Source: JBEKTY01 sp049515555 (GTDB taxonomy: Bacteria; Planctomycetota; Planctomycetia; Pirellulales; Thermoguttaceae). Taken from it: a stretch of DNA of 34,197 nt. The DNA lies in NCBI GenBank assembly GCA_049515555.1, contig JBEKTY010000084.1:1-34197 (forward strand), given 5' to 3'. Below the pieces are notes generated by a model, which was not told the origin of the DNA, did no database searches, and saw nothing but the letters and a program-made list of their open reading frames with translations. This document shows positions 1 through 8,777 of this stretch, one piece after another (within the stretch, counting starts at the first letter, position 1; every line of letters starts with the position of its first letter). A program made the translations under genes and the position numbers.

Positions 1-57
1 CAGATCGCACCGATGGTGAAGTCTCGCATCGACAGACACAACAAGGACAACCTCTGA
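1..57 (+). CDS. 3' end of an unidentified gene (partial)
   Basis: The window opens inside a frame with no stop until TGA at 55-57, giving an 18-residue tail that ends RIDRHNKDNL. The length is too short to assign a family. The only support is the open frame and the fact that the next gene on this strand begins after it. It may equally be chance. Confidence 0.3.
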   Translation, partial: QIAPMVKSRIDRHNKDNL

Positions 58-131
58 ATTTGCCGAAGATAAGCCGCAAAAGCCTTCCGAACCGTCACTG
101 CGTTATGCAACTGGAGGGTATACTGACAGGT

Positions 132-1403
132 ATGGCTCTCTGTTACCGGGTTTCCACCAATCGTTCGCGACGAGCTCGCACTGAGTTGAAGCGAGACCGA
201 GCGCGCAGGCTTAGGTTCGAAGAGTGCGAAGGCCGCATCATGATGGCGGCCGGTCCGTTGAGCTACGGGCGCGCTTGGCTGGCCGGCGCCGCCAGTCTGA
301 CCGGGTCACGGCAGGCAGGCAACCTTGCGCCCCAGGCTACAGTCGCAACTGCAAACCTGACCGCCTATCGTCCGCAGGAGACGAGCGGTTCCAACCTCGA
401 CCCCTACGCACCTTTTGCCAAGACGGCCGTTCCCGAGCTGTCTGAGACCGATCCCAAACTCGGCCCGGGAATCCGGATCAACGGGGATAACAACAATGCA
501 AACTTGATTGAAGTCACTGTCAGTGTGCCAGCCAGCGGGGCGAGCTACGTGCTACAGCGCAGCAGCCACAACCGCAACACCAGCGATGCGCTTCGCGTGT
601 GGGCTTCGCCGACCAAAGGGCAGGGCCAAGAGATCGTTTTCGACACGAACAACCAGACTGCCGCGCTGACGTTTCCGGCGGGAATCTCGCACGGGACAGA
701 GACAGAGACGGTGTGGGTGGAATGGGCGGTTCCCATCCAAGGCTTCGCAACACTCACCCTTCAGCCCCAGCAGCCCGGCACAGGCTCCGTGGACAGCCTG
801 AAATTCCACTCGTTCACGAGTGTGGCACTTGCCATCGGCGGTGAAACGTTCTCATCCAACCCGCCTCCTCCAGATCCCGCGTACGGAGTCTGGAAGGTCG
901 GGGCACAGCTCTACAGCCAGGGATACGACGTCTACCTGGCTAACGAAGGCTATCTTAACACGGATTATAACGAACTCTACAACGCCGTTCACAATCAACG
1001 CGTGACGCAGGTTGCCATCTTCGGATACAGCCACGGCGGGGGTGACACCTACACCTTGGCGAACGAGCTGAATACCAACCGGCAGAGTATCGGCAACTTT
1101 ACGATCGCCTTTACGGCCTATGTGGATGCCATCAGGAACGATTCGGATTTCGACATGCAACCAGAGGCCCTGCGTCCGCCGGGCTCGTTGTACCATGTAA
1201 ACTATTATCGGGGGCGCGGGATCATCAGCGAGTTGTATCTCCACGGGGTTCGCACCAAAGGCGCGGGCGCGGGCTTTCAACTCGATGTCAAGACCACCAA
1301 GTGGGGCGCCAAGGCCACGCACACCGGCCCCAACGGTATTTCCCTTCTCCCCCAGGTCCAAACCGGGATTCACGACCGATTTGTGGTCCACGTTAGCGAG
1401 TAG
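132..1403 (+). CDS. Exported alpha/beta-hydrolase-like protein with LEPR-type N-terminus
   Basis: The protein is about 423 aa. The basic N-terminus ends in RRLRFEECEGRIMMA, which resembles the planctomycete N-terminal motif LExRxLLA; family knowledge links that motif to cell-surface or exported proteins. A beta-rich middle is followed by a lipase-like half with the nucleophile elbow GYSHGGG (Ser300). A likely acid is Asp332 in AYVDAI, and there are candidate catalytic His residues near the C-terminus (ATHTGPN, GIHDRF). This fits a serine hydrolase (lipase or esterase) but the substrate is unknown. Start choice is uncertain: the frame opens at TTG 60, with ATG at 105 and 132. I prefer 132 because it puts the motif at the usual distance from the start and has a GGAGGG upstream, though spaced rather far (14 nt). 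It is followed 72 bp later by the fucosidase gene on the same strand. Confidence 0.6.
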   Translation: MALCYRVSTNRSRRARTELKRDRARRLRFEECEGRIMMAAGPLSYGRAWLAGAASLTGSRQAGNLAPQATVATANLTAYRPQETSGSNLDPYAPFAKTAVPELSETDPKLGPGIRINGDNNNANLIEVTVSVPASGASYVLQRSSHNRNTSDALRVWASPTKGQGQEIVFDTNNQTAALTFPAGISHGTETETVWVEWAVPIQGFATLTLQPQQPGTGSVDSLKFHSFTSVALAIGGETFSSNPPPPDPAYGVWKVGAQLYSQGYDVYLANEGYLNTDYNELYNAVHNQRVTQVAIFGYSHGGGDTYTLANELNTNRQSIGNFTIAFTAYVDAIRNDSDFDMQPEALRPPGSLYHVNYYRGRGIISELYLHGVRTKGAGAGFQLDVKTTKWGAKATHTGPNGISLLPQVQTGIHDRFVVHVSE

Positions 1404-1475
1404 GAATCGCGGTACCGATCGCTGTTCATTCAGGCGAAGTCAATTGCTCATTCTTCACAAAGGCAGAACCACGTC

Positions 1476-2966
1476 ATGCTGCGATTAACTCGATGGGCGG
1501 CCCTGCTTGCGCTGGTTTTCCTGGCACAGTTTTTCGCGTCCGCCCGGGCGGCAGAGCCGCGGTTCGCGCCGAAATGGGAATCGCTCGACAAACGCCCCTG
1601 CCCGCAGTGGTTCTGCGACGCCAAGTTCGGAATTTTCATCCACTGGGGCGTGTACTCGGTCCCCTCGTGGGGCAAGACCGGAGAGTATGCCGAGTGGTAT
1701 TGGAACCATATCCATGACAAGCAACCGGACAACGTGTGGTGGCAATTCCATAAGAAGAACTATGGTGAGTCATTCGACTACAAGGACTTCGCCCCAAAGT
1801 TCCGCGCGGAGCTGTTTGACGCCGACAAGTGGGCCGATATCTTCGCCCGCTCCGGCGCAAGGTACATCGTGCCGACTTCGAAGCATCACGAGGGCTTCTG
1901 CCTCTGGCCGAGCGCCGAGGCAAGCCGCGATTGGGGCCGGCCCTGGAATGCCGTCGAGACCGGACCGCACCGCGACCTGATGGGCGAGCTCGCAACGGCG
2001 ACGCGAAAGCGCGGCCTGAAGTTCGGCTTCTACTATTCGCTCTACGAGTGGTACAATCCCATCTGGCTCAGCGACCGCAAGCGGTTTGTAGACGAGCATC
2101 TTTTCCCGCAGCTCAAGGATGTGGTTGCCCGTTATCAGCCGGCGATCATCTTCAGCGACGGCGAATGGGACATGCCCTCCAAGGACTGGAAAAGCGAAGA
2201 GTTGCTGGCATGGCTGTTCAACGAAGCGGGCTGCAAGGACGAGGTGGTGGTTAACGACCGCTGGGGCAGTGATTGCCGGCACAAGCACGGCGGCTACTGG
2301 ACCACCGAATACGCGGCCGGCCTGAAGGATGACAGTCATCCTTGGGAAGAGAGCCGCGGCATGGGCTATTCCTATGGGTACAATCGGGCCGAGCGGATCG
2401 ACGATTACAAGTCGGCACGCGAATTTATCCTTGTGCTCTGCGACCTGGTGAGCCGCGGCGGCAACCTGCTCTTGGACATCGGCCCCAGCGGCGACGGCAC
2501 GATCCCGGTCGTCATGGAGCAGCGACTGCTGGAGATCGGCGACTGGCTGCGCGTTAACGGCGAAGCGATCTACGGCACGCGATTCGCCGGGCGCAGTTGC
2601 CAGTGGAGCGCGGGCAAGCGTCCCGGCCAGCAGTACGGCGAATTCATGGTGAAGTACAACCTCCTGGAGCAGGTGGGCCAGAAGCCTCACGGCGAAAGGG
2701 CGGTAAAGCAGGCTTTCTTCACGAAGAAGCCCGGCGTGCTGTACGCGATTACACCTGGTTGGCCCGGCAAGGATCTCGTTCTCCGCCGCATTCGCGTCCC
2801 GGGCGACGCCGCGGTCACCATGCTCGGCGTACCGGGCAAACTTGCCCGCAAGCTCGAAGGCGATACGTTGACGGTTACGATGCCGGACCTTGGGCCCGAC
2901 GCGGCGCCGTGCCGCCATGCCTACGTAATCAAGATCACCGGTGCGGAAGTCGTGCCGGAGAAATAA
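1476..2966 (+). CDS. Exported alpha-L-fucosidase, GH29 family
   Basis: This 496-aa protein has a signal peptide (hydrophobic run ALLALVFLAQFFA ending ARA-AEP). GH29 hallmarks are clear: KFGIFIHWGVYSVPSW near residue 50, SKHHEGFCLWPS near 135-145, and the nucleophile region IIFSDGEWD with Asp228 as the expected nucleophile. A central stretch DLVSRGGNLLLDIGPSGDG is typical of the family barrel, and a C-terminal beta domain follows. The length matches secreted bacterial GH29 enzymes. It should remove alpha-linked L-fucose from glycans in the periplasm or outside the cell. The gene converges on a Gfo/Idh/MocA gene, with a hairpin between the two. Only a weak AAAGG precedes the ATG. Family assignment is firm; linkage preference cannot be read from the sequence. 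Confidence 0.93.
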   Translation: MLRLTRWAALLALVFLAQFFASARAAEPRFAPKWESLDKRPCPQWFCDAKFGIFIHWGVYSVPSWGKTGEYAEWYWNHIHDKQPDNVWWQFHKKNYGESFDYKDFAPKFRAELFDADKWADIFARSGARYIVPTSKHHEGFCLWPSAEASRDWGRPWNAVETGPHRDLMGELATATRKRGLKFGFYYSLYEWYNPIWLSDRKRFVDEHLFPQLKDVVARYQPAIIFSDGEWDMPSKDWKSEELLAWLFNEAGCKDEVVVNDRWGSDCRHKHGGYWTTEYAAGLKDDSHPWEESRGMGYSYGYNRAERIDDYKSAREFILVLCDLVSRGGNLLLDIGPSGDGTIPVVMEQRLLEIGDWLRVNGEAIYGTRFAGRSCQWSAGKRPGQQYGEFMVKYNLLEQVGQKPHGERAVKQAFFTKKPGVLYAITPGWPGKDLVLRRIRVPGDAAVTMLGVPGKLARKLEGDTLTVTMPDLGPDAAPCRHAYVIKITGAEVVPEK

Positions 2967-2987
2967 TCGCCGGTTTCTTCCGGCGAT
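2966..2987. terminator. Hairpin between convergent genes, possible bidirectional terminator
   Basis: A perfect 8-bp inverted repeat (ATCGCCGG, loop TTTCTT, CCGGCGAT) begins on the last base of the fucosidase stop codon. A second, self-complementary 12-mer (TTTGCCGGCAAA) lies at 2997-3008. There is no T-tract, so classical intrinsic termination is uncertain, but the position between convergent genes fits transcription stop or mRNA 3'-end protection. Confidence 0.45.
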
Positions 2988-3030
2988 GGGAACGGCTTTG
3001 CCGGCAAAACGGCCATTGTCGACGCCGCGA

Positions 3031-4161
3031 TCAGCGGCCCGAGAGATTCGCCCCGGGCAGCACGCGCACGCTTCCCGGGGTGACCGCCTTGTGTCGCTCA
3101 GCGCTGGCCACGGCCGCAAAGCATAGTTCCAGACTCCGCAGATTGTCACGAGCGCCGTTGAAGGGCTCGCGGCCCTCTTCGATCGCACACAGCAATTCGC
3201 CCATGGTGCCGTGAAAACCATCGTCGAACCAGTGGCCTTCCAGGACCGGCGTGGCCTGCCCGGCGGCAGTCGCCAGCGTGAGGGTCTGACGCTTCAAATC
3301 GGGCCCGACACTGCTGACCGAGCCTAGCGTGCCGGCCACATAGGTGCGGTCCTGCGGCCCGAAGTGCGTGTCGGCATCGAAGGCCAGCGATGCCTGGGCG
3401 CCGTCGTACTCCACCAGCGCCTGGGCCAGCAGGGCGGGCCGGGCCGCCTGCTGCGGACTGTGCGCCAGCGAGGCGTAGACCCTTGTGGCCCGCAGGTCGC
3501 CGAAAATACACGTGAGCATGTCGAACCAGTGGATGGCGAAGTCGTAGAGGAGCAGGTGCTGCACCTGGTCGAATGCCGTGCCTTTGACCCAATTGTGGTC
3601 CCAGTGGACCGACAGATGGGCCGCCGTCACCTGCCCCAGCAAGCCGGCACGGATCGCCTCGCGCAGGTAACTGAAGTGCGGCGCCCAGCGACCGTTCTGG
3701 TTGACGGCCAGTCTCACACCCTGCCGGTCGGCCAAATCGACCATGCGCTGCCCAAAGCCCAGATCCAACACGAACGGCTTCTGGCTCAGCACGTGTTTGC
3801 CGGCGCGGAGGGCCTCTTCGATGATAGGCATGCGCTCAGCCGGATGCGTGGCGACGTCAACGACCTCGATATCGTCACGCCGGAGCACCTCACGGTAATC
3901 GCGATAGACCTTGGCGTCCGGATAGAACTTGGCCTTCCATTTTCGAGCGCGACTGGGCACCAGGTCGCAGAGGGCCGCCACGTGGTAACCGGCCTGCTGG
4001 TAGGCGTTCAAATGGTGCGCGGTGATCCCGCCGCAAGCGATCAGCCCGATCGCCGGCCGGTAGTGCTGCGGATCGCGCGGCTGGTAGGGCAACGGCGGGG
4101 CGGCAACGGGTTTCGAGGTCCGGGCGGTGAGCGTGCAGGCGTCGTCGGTTTTGGAAGACAT
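3031..4161 (-). CDS. Gfo/Idh/MocA family oxidoreductase (cytoplasmic)
   Basis: The protein is about 376 aa from the preferred ATG at 4161, which has AGGA eight bases upstream; an in-frame ATG at 4194 lacks this. It has an N-terminal NAD(P)-binding Rossmann fold (GLIACGGITAHHLNAY). The usual EKP dinucleotide/active-site motif is present as SQKPF, so the conserved Glu is replaced by Gln. The C-terminal alpha/beta domain carries the family D-x-x-x-H pattern in LLYDFAIHWFD. There is no signal peptide, so it should act in the cytoplasm on a sugar or cyclitol. It lies 97 bp downstream of wrbA on the same strand and may be co-transcribed. It converges on the fucosidase, so a role in fucose or glycan sugar metabolism is plausible but inferred. 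Confidence 0.85.
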   Translation of the reverse strand: MSSKTDDACTLTARTSKPVAAPPLPYQPRDPQHYRPAIGLIACGGITAHHLNAYQQAGYHVAALCDLVPSRARKWKAKFYPDAKVYRDYREVLRRDDIEVVDVATHPAERMPIIEEALRAGKHVLSQKPFVLDLGFGQRMVDLADRQGVRLAVNQNGRWAPHFSYLREAIRAGLLGQVTAAHLSVHWDHNWVKGTAFDQVQHLLLYDFAIHWFDMLTCIFGDLRATRVYASLAHSPQQAARPALLAQALVEYDGAQASLAFDADTHFGPQDRTYVAGTLGSVSSVGPDLKRQTLTLATAAGQATPVLEGHWFDDGFHGTMGELLCAIEEGREPFNGARDNLRSLELCFAAVASAERHKAVTPGSVRVLPGANLSGR

Positions 4162-4257
4162 GTGATCGTCCTGAATCATCAAGAAGGATGCCACTCCCTA
4201 ATCTACCGCAGTTCCAGCTCGGATATGGGCCCAGGCCGAAGTTGTGGCCACCCGCAG

Positions 4258-4878
4258 CTACTTCGCCGCCAGCTTCACGGCGATCTGCGCGACATGCCGC
4301 CCCTGAGCGCGGGCGATGGTCAACTCGTTCGCAGTTGGTTGTCGCTCGCCGCGGGGACCGGCGATAGTTGACGACCCATAGGGCGTTCCGCCGCTCACCT
4401 CGTCTAGAGCGAGCAACTCCGCAGTGCTGTAGGGAACGCCCGCGATCACCATACCCATGTGGAAAAAGAAGGTGGACATGGTGAGGAGCGTGGTTTCCTG
4501 CCCGCCGTGCTGACTTGCGGTTGAGGTGAAGGCGCTGGCGACCTTGCCGATCAGTGCCCCCGCTAACCACAGCCCGCCGGTGGCGTCGAGGAATGCGCGC
4601 ATCTGGGCCGTTGCCGACCCGTAGCGGGTGGGCGATCCCAGAATAATGGCATCCGCCTCGGCGAGCCGTCCGGGGTCAGCGACGGGGACGTGGGCAAACG
4701 CCTTCCTGGCTTCGATGGCCCCCATCTTCTCCAATACTTCCAGCGGGAGTGTCTCGGCGCACTGGAGCAGTTGAACCTCGGTCCCAGCGACCGCTCGGGC
4801 ACCCTTTGCGACCGCTTCGGCCAAGCGGTAGACATGCCCATAGGTGCTGTAGAAGATGACGTGAACTTTAACGGCCAT
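4258..4878 (-). CDS. wrbA: WrbA-type NAD(P)H:quinone oxidoreductase
   Basis: This 206-aa flavodoxin-fold protein has the WrbA length and motifs. The FMN phosphate loop is in VIFYSTYGHVYRLAEA, followed by GSPTRYGSATAQMRAFLD and TSTASQHGGQETTLL. PYGSSTIAGPRGERQP near the C-terminus is diagnostic. The family reduces quinones by two electrons with FMN and NAD(P)H, usually as a tetramer, and protects against oxidative stress. The start is secure: AGGAGA lies seven bases before the ATG. On the other side of the palindrome at 4944-5021 lies a truncated flavin reductase pointing away, so two flavin-dependent genes flank this intergenic region. Confidence 0.95.
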   Translation of the reverse strand: MAVKVHVIFYSTYGHVYRLAEAVAKGARAVAGTEVQLLQCAETLPLEVLEKMGAIEARKAFAHVPVADPGRLAEADAIILGSPTRYGSATAQMRAFLDATGGLWLAGALIGKVASAFTSTASQHGGQETTLLTMSTFFFHMGMVIAGVPYSTAELLALDEVSGGTPYGSSTIAGPRGERQPTANELTIARAQGRHVAQIAVKLAAK

Positions 4879-4943
4879 GGCTTTCTCCTAATGGGGTGAT
4901 GGTTGGTCGTTCTTCGACCTTCTAAATGACCTTGCGGGATTCT

Positions 4944-5021
4944 GGGAAAAAGGGGACAGGCACCATTTGTGCGAAGCACCCTCCGGGCCGTTCCGGCAAA
5001 TGGTGCCTGTCCCCTTTTTCC
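4944..5021. repeat. Long REP-like palindrome (GGGGACAGGCACC type)
   Basis: Two arms of 25 bp are perfectly complementary (4945-4969 and 4997-5021, each with AAAAAGGGGACAGGCACC on one strand). They are separated by 27 bases containing a CCGG-rich stretch. Elements of this look recur in environmental bacterial genomes and are thought to be mobilised by REP-associated Y1 transposases (RAYT, IS200/IS605 relatives); no such transposase is in this window. The element lies in the upstream region of wrbA, between it and the flavin reductase stub. A TATAAT on the minus strand at 5061-5066 could be a wrbA -10 box, which would place the palindrome in the wrbA leader; no good -35 accompanies it. Confidence 0.8.
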
Positions 5022-5228
5022 TTCCCAAGCGGGACAAAGCACGACAGCAGTTTGAACGGCATTATATTATCTCTGCCGGTTCGGCCTTGCCCACCCCCCC
5101 CTCAACTCTGCGGGCTACGGCTTTGACCACGGGAATGGAACCAACAGCGCTCCGAACAATCGTGCGTACACCGTACGCTGTGGACTCCCGGGCCGCCTTC
5201 CGTCGTAAAGACCGGCAGGTCGGCTGGG

Positions 5229-5257
5229 TTGGCACCGGCCGCCGCATCATCGACAAT
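5229..5257 (+). promoter_or_regulatory. Candidate sigma70-type promoter for the flavin reductase stub
   Basis: TTGGCA, a 17-base spacer and GACAAT precede the start at 5383 by about 125 bases. The match is moderate. The rest of 5022-5382 holds no supportable gene: several short open frames exist on both strands but none shows recognisable similarity or a convincing ribosome-binding site. Confidence 0.3.
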
Positions 5258-5382
5258 CTTACGGCCCTTTGCTACAACATCATCCGGCCGGGAGGTGTCA
5301 GATGTTAGCCGACCTGGAAGGCCATGTGTCTACCTTCTCGGCTGCTCTTGGCTGAGCCGTACCGAAACGGAAGGAAACCGCA

Positions 5383-5646
5383 ATGAGTCTGGAAAAGGTA
5401 CAGATCCGTTCACAACGTCCCATTTACCCCACCCCGGCAGGACTGGTGACGACGGTAGACCGGAATGGCAACCCGAACATCATCACCCTCGGCGAAATCT
5501 ACAACCTGAGCATTCGCAAACCTGTCATCGTTGGCCTTGGCATCGCTCCCCAGCGGTATTCGCATCAGCTCCTTTGCCAGTGCCGCGAGTTTGTGGTCAA
5601 TCTGCCCACCTCGGCTCTGCTGGACAAGGTGTTGGCATGCGGTAAG
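5383..5646 (+). pseudogene. Flavin reductase-like (FMN-binding split barrel) gene, 3' half lost
   Basis: The first 88 codons read as the N-terminal half of a flavin reductase-like domain: PTPAGLVTTVDRNGNPN, IITLGEIYNLSIRKP, GIAPQRYSHQLL, EFVVNLP and LLDKVLACGK, with spacing typical of the roughly 190-aa family. The ATG has a strong AAGGAAA seven bases upstream. After codon 88 the similarity stops abruptly. The frame continues to 6534 only as an antisense reading of the glycoside hydrolase gene. I interpret this as a rearrangement junction near 5646, so the product lacks half its fold and is unlikely to work. Confidence 0.75.
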
Positions 5647-8600
5647 CCCCAACAGAACACCGGGACGGCGATCAGCACCAGGTCCGCCGCCACCGTCCGC
5701 CGATATAGGCCGTTGTCTCACGGGTGCTTCCCGTCCGGCCGCCAACGCCACGTTGACTTCGACATCGGCGTGGCCCCGGAGGTCTCGAAGCACGATCCAA
5801 TCGCCCCGGACTTCCTTCCACACTCGGCCATTCACCAAGACCTCTCGTGTCTCCCATCGGTCTGGCAACCGCAGCCGCAGATGGATCGGGGCACCGGCAA
5901 GGCGGGGAGGAAGATCCAGGCGAATCCGCAATTTGCCGTCATGGACGGCCGACGTGCAGGCCAGGGAGAGCGGACCGTACCAAGTGGGAGCCTCCGTGAT
6001 AAGGATCTCCTTTCCCTGATCGAGCCAACGGCGAGGTGTGCCTTGAAGCAGGTACAAGCCCCCATCCCGTTCCTGGATCATCATCGTGCGGAACATGCGG
6101 ACCAGGCTGGAGATGGAATGGATGTGGGGCTGAGTATTGCTCCGCCACTCGCAGGTCGTCAGCGTCTCGTGGGACACGTTTGCGGCGAGGATCGCGTAGA
6201 ACATCCGCAGGAAGTCCTCGACGCGGCCCTGCTCCAAGAGCACGCAGGCGAGATCCTGACTGTAGAACATGCTGGCCGTCGCCGACGCCTCCGGGCTACC
6301 GTGGCAGGTATGGTCGATGTTCCAGCGGATGATGTGCTGGATTCGCGGATCATCGCGGGGCAGGACGCCCCCGAAGGCGAGGTTGATCGGGCCACAGACC
6401 CCGTTGAGGTAGGCGTCCTCATGCTTGGGAGCATGAAGGGACCAGGGAACGTACCACGGGTCGCGGGACTTGTCGGTCAGCCGGTCGATCGCGGCCGCGA
6501 TGTCCTTGCGATACGCCTCCGCTTCGCCCAATAGCTCCCGGCCCTCTGGATGTCCCCATTCCGCCAGGAGCGTCGCCATCTGGCTGAGGCCCATGTAGCT
6601 GACGGCGTCCGTGTAGGTGAAATAGCCGATTTCGGCCGAGTCGCAGACGAACTTCCCGTAGATCAGGCCCGAGCATGGGTTGCCCGGCCTCTCTCTCGAC
6701 GCCTGCTGCTCCCGGATGATCCAGGCACAACCGTCGAGGATCTGCTGCTTGTGCTCGGCGAGCCACGTCCGGTTGTTGCTTAATCGGGCGTGCTGCGTCA
6801 TGGCCCACAGGGCCCAGCCGTTGCAGCTTGCCCACGCGGCGTCGCTTCCATCACGCGAGATGTTCGTCACGTCCGAGAAACAGCCCTTCCGGGTCCGCAT
6901 CCCCGCCGGCTTCCGCTTTCCCTGCCGGGCGAAGACCGTGTCGAGGAGTTTCGAGGCCGTGGCGTGGTCTCCCATCAGGTCCAGGGCGTAGAACCATTTC
7001 GTGCTCGCGTCGTCCCATTGGCAACGATAGCAGACCGAATCGAAGACGATCCACTGCCCGTTCCATCGCTTGGTAAGGAAGTACCCGTCGAGCATCCCCT
7101 TGTCCACGATCCGGTTCAGAACGGCATCCGGTGTAATGAACCGGGAGACCGTCGCAGCCCTTGCCTTCCAGGCCGTGCGGGCGGCCTCCAAGTCGGTCTC
7201 CGCGGATCGCCGGAGCAGTTCGTCGGGCCGGACTCGGGGCGGCGATGCGGGCCAGTGCATGGCGCCGGGGAAATCGAACACCCGGTTGAAGACGAGCCGA
7301 ACGGTCTGTCCCGCCGGCAGCTCGCCGCGGATGGCAACTGCGTTATAGAGCCCTCCCTTGCGGAGCAGATTCGCCGGCTTGTCCTGACTCGCCTCGCTGT
7401 TGGCGGGAGAGACCGGCCGGAACTCGCAACGGAAGCCCGGAGGGACCTTCCAGGAGAACCTTGCCGATTGGTTCTCGAAGACCACGTCGCTGTCCAGCCG
7501 CAGGTCGCGTTTGGGATGCTTCTCATCCCCTAGCAGGGCGGCCAGGAAGGCAACGGACCGAGGCGTCGCGGCCCGATTCGTGAAGTCGAAAACGGCCCAC
7601 GCCAGGGTGCTTTCCTGACCGGTCGTGTAGTCCGCGTCCCGCAACGGCCGGGCGAAAGCCGTCTCCCGGAGCTCCAGACCCCCGTATTGCCAGTTCGTAA
7701 TCACGATCGGCAGATAGCCGTCCATCAAGGATTGCTCTGTCGGCTTCCCCGTCCCGACAGGGACGATCCGCCCCTGGTCCTCCAGGGCAAAGGCGAGGGC
7801 GTTGGCCACCAGTGGTGTCCCGGACAGATACCGGTCGTTGGCGTACATGAGTTGCCCACAAGGCGACACGGCGGTCTCGGCGGGGTCGGACGGCGGCCCG
7901 ATGGGGGTGAAAATGCCCGGGTCGTCATACTGCTTGAGATACCATTCGTAGCTTGCCTCCTCTCCCCGGCGAGGCGGCGTTCCCGACGCCACTCGCTGTA
8001 CCCGCCGGAAATCCGCCCACACGATGTTCGGAACCGCCAGCGGGGCGTCGTCCTTCCGGATCACAGCGAACCAGGCCGGCGCCCCGGCTTCGCTTCCCTT
8101 GACCCGCATCAGGGCCGGCTCTCCGGCCTTGAGCCATGCCCGAGGTACGGTGAGGAAGAAGTGCCCCGACGAGTCCAGCGGATGCGGAGTACCGAAGGCG
8201 GGATAGGTGAAGAGCACCCGGTACTGGAACCGGCACTTCTCGGATCGACACGGGAACTCCGTCGATTCGAGGACCACGTCGAACTCGGCAACCTCCCTGC
8301 CGTTGACCGACAGCGTGAAACCTCCTCCGCTAGCCGTCTGCATGCCCATCGCCCCCGACCAGACAAAGGTGACCGTCTCGCCCGGAAGCGAGGTGGGGAG
8401 CGGAGCGGTTTTCCATTTCATCTCCCTGTCTTCCCGCTGCTGACGGATGCCAAAAAGCGGCACCTCCCCCAAATGCGTGTGCCAGTTCTGCCGGAACCCG
8501 CCCTGCGGTTCCCCGGCCAGGCCCCGTACGAAATCTGCTCCGGCCGCAGCCGGCTCCCGGGCGGCGGCAACAACCGAGATTAGCATCATCACGACGGCGG

Positions 8601-8664
8601 CTGAGACGGATCGGCCCCGCCGACTGCTTCTTGCCGTTGTCGCACTGCGGTGGTGTCGTTTCAT
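5410..8664 (-). CDS. Large exported glycoside hydrolase-like protein of (alpha/alpha)6 type, 3' end altered
   Basis: The frame encodes about 1084 aa. The preferred ATG at 8664 has AAAAGG just upstream and yields a Tat/Sec-like signal (SSRRGRSVSAAVVMMLISVVAAA). A beta-sandwich N-terminal region of roughly 500 residues precedes a helical barrel region (FDSVCYRCQWDDASTKW, SDAAWASCNGWALWAM, YTDAVSYMGLSQMA, GSPEASATASMFYSQDLA). A beta-domain closes the protein (LRLRLPDRWETREVLVNG). This layout is that of six-hairpin glycosidase-like enzymes; the exact GH family is not recognised. The last 80 or so residues are encoded antisense to the flavin reductase stub and are not family sequence. The natural stop appears lost: one base removed near 5725 would give an end GRKHP-stop. 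It is the last gene of a leftward cluster after the GH51-like gene. Confidence 0.7.
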   Translation of the reverse strand: MKRHHRSATTARSSRRGRSVSAAVVMMLISVVAAAREPAAAGADFVRGLAGEPQGGFRQNWHTHLGEVPLFGIRQQREDREMKWKTAPLPTSLPGETVTFVWSGAMGMQTASGGGFTLSVNGREVAEFDVVLESTEFPCRSEKCRFQYRVLFTYPAFGTPHPLDSSGHFFLTVPRAWLKAGEPALMRVKGSEAGAPAWFAVIRKDDAPLAVPNIVWADFRRVQRVASGTPPRRGEEASYEWYLKQYDDPGIFTPIGPPSDPAETAVSPCGQLMYANDRYLSGTPLVANALAFALEDQGRIVPVGTGKPTEQSLMDGYLPIVITNWQYGGLELRETAFARPLRDADYTTGQESTLAWAVFDFTNRAATPRSVAFLAALLGDEKHPKRDLRLDSDVVFENQSARFSWKVPPGFRCEFRPVSPANSEASQDKPANLLRKGGLYNAVAIRGELPAGQTVRLVFNRVFDFPGAMHWPASPPRVRPDELLRRSAETDLEAARTAWKARAATVSRFITPDAVLNRIVDKGMLDGYFLTKRWNGQWIVFDSVCYRCQWDDASTKWFYALDLMGDHATASKLLDTVFARQGKRKPAGMRTRKGCFSDVTNISRDGSDAAWASCNGWALWAMTQHARLSNNRTWLAEHKQQILDGCAWIIREQQASRERPGNPCSGLIYGKFVCDSAEIGYFTYTDAVSYMGLSQMATLLAEWGHPEGRELLGEAEAYRKDIAAAIDRLTDKSRDPWYVPWSLHAPKHEDAYLNGVCGPINLAFGGVLPRDDPRIQHIIRWNIDHTCHGSPEASATASMFYSQDLACVLLEQGRVEDFLRMFYAILAANVSHETLTTCEWRSNTQPHIHSISSLVRMFRTMMIQERDGGLYLLQGTPRRWLDQGKEILITEAPTWYGPLSLACTSAVHDGKLRIRLDLPPRLAGAPIHLRLRLPDRWETREVLVNGRVWKEVRGDWIVLRDLRGHADVEVNVALAAGREAPVRQRPISADGGGGPGADRRPGVLLGLTACQHLVQQSRGGQIDHKLAALAKELMRIPLGSDAKANDDRFANAQVVDFAEGDDVRVAIPVYRRHQSCRGGVNGTL

Positions 8665-8777
8665 GGCTTGCCTTTTCCGATTCCTCGGGCTATCCGCCCC
8701 GGGCATCCGCTACTTCTGAAGCACACGAGCGGCACGTGCTGCAACCAGTTGACAAGGCCGTTCATGACCACTCCCCG

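Noticed and set aside
5062..5256. 64-codon minus-strand frame, and an overlapping frame containing DDAAAGANPADLPVF.
   Set aside because: Neither shows a ribosome-binding site or a family I recognise; the region lies beside a breakpoint and may be degenerate sequence.
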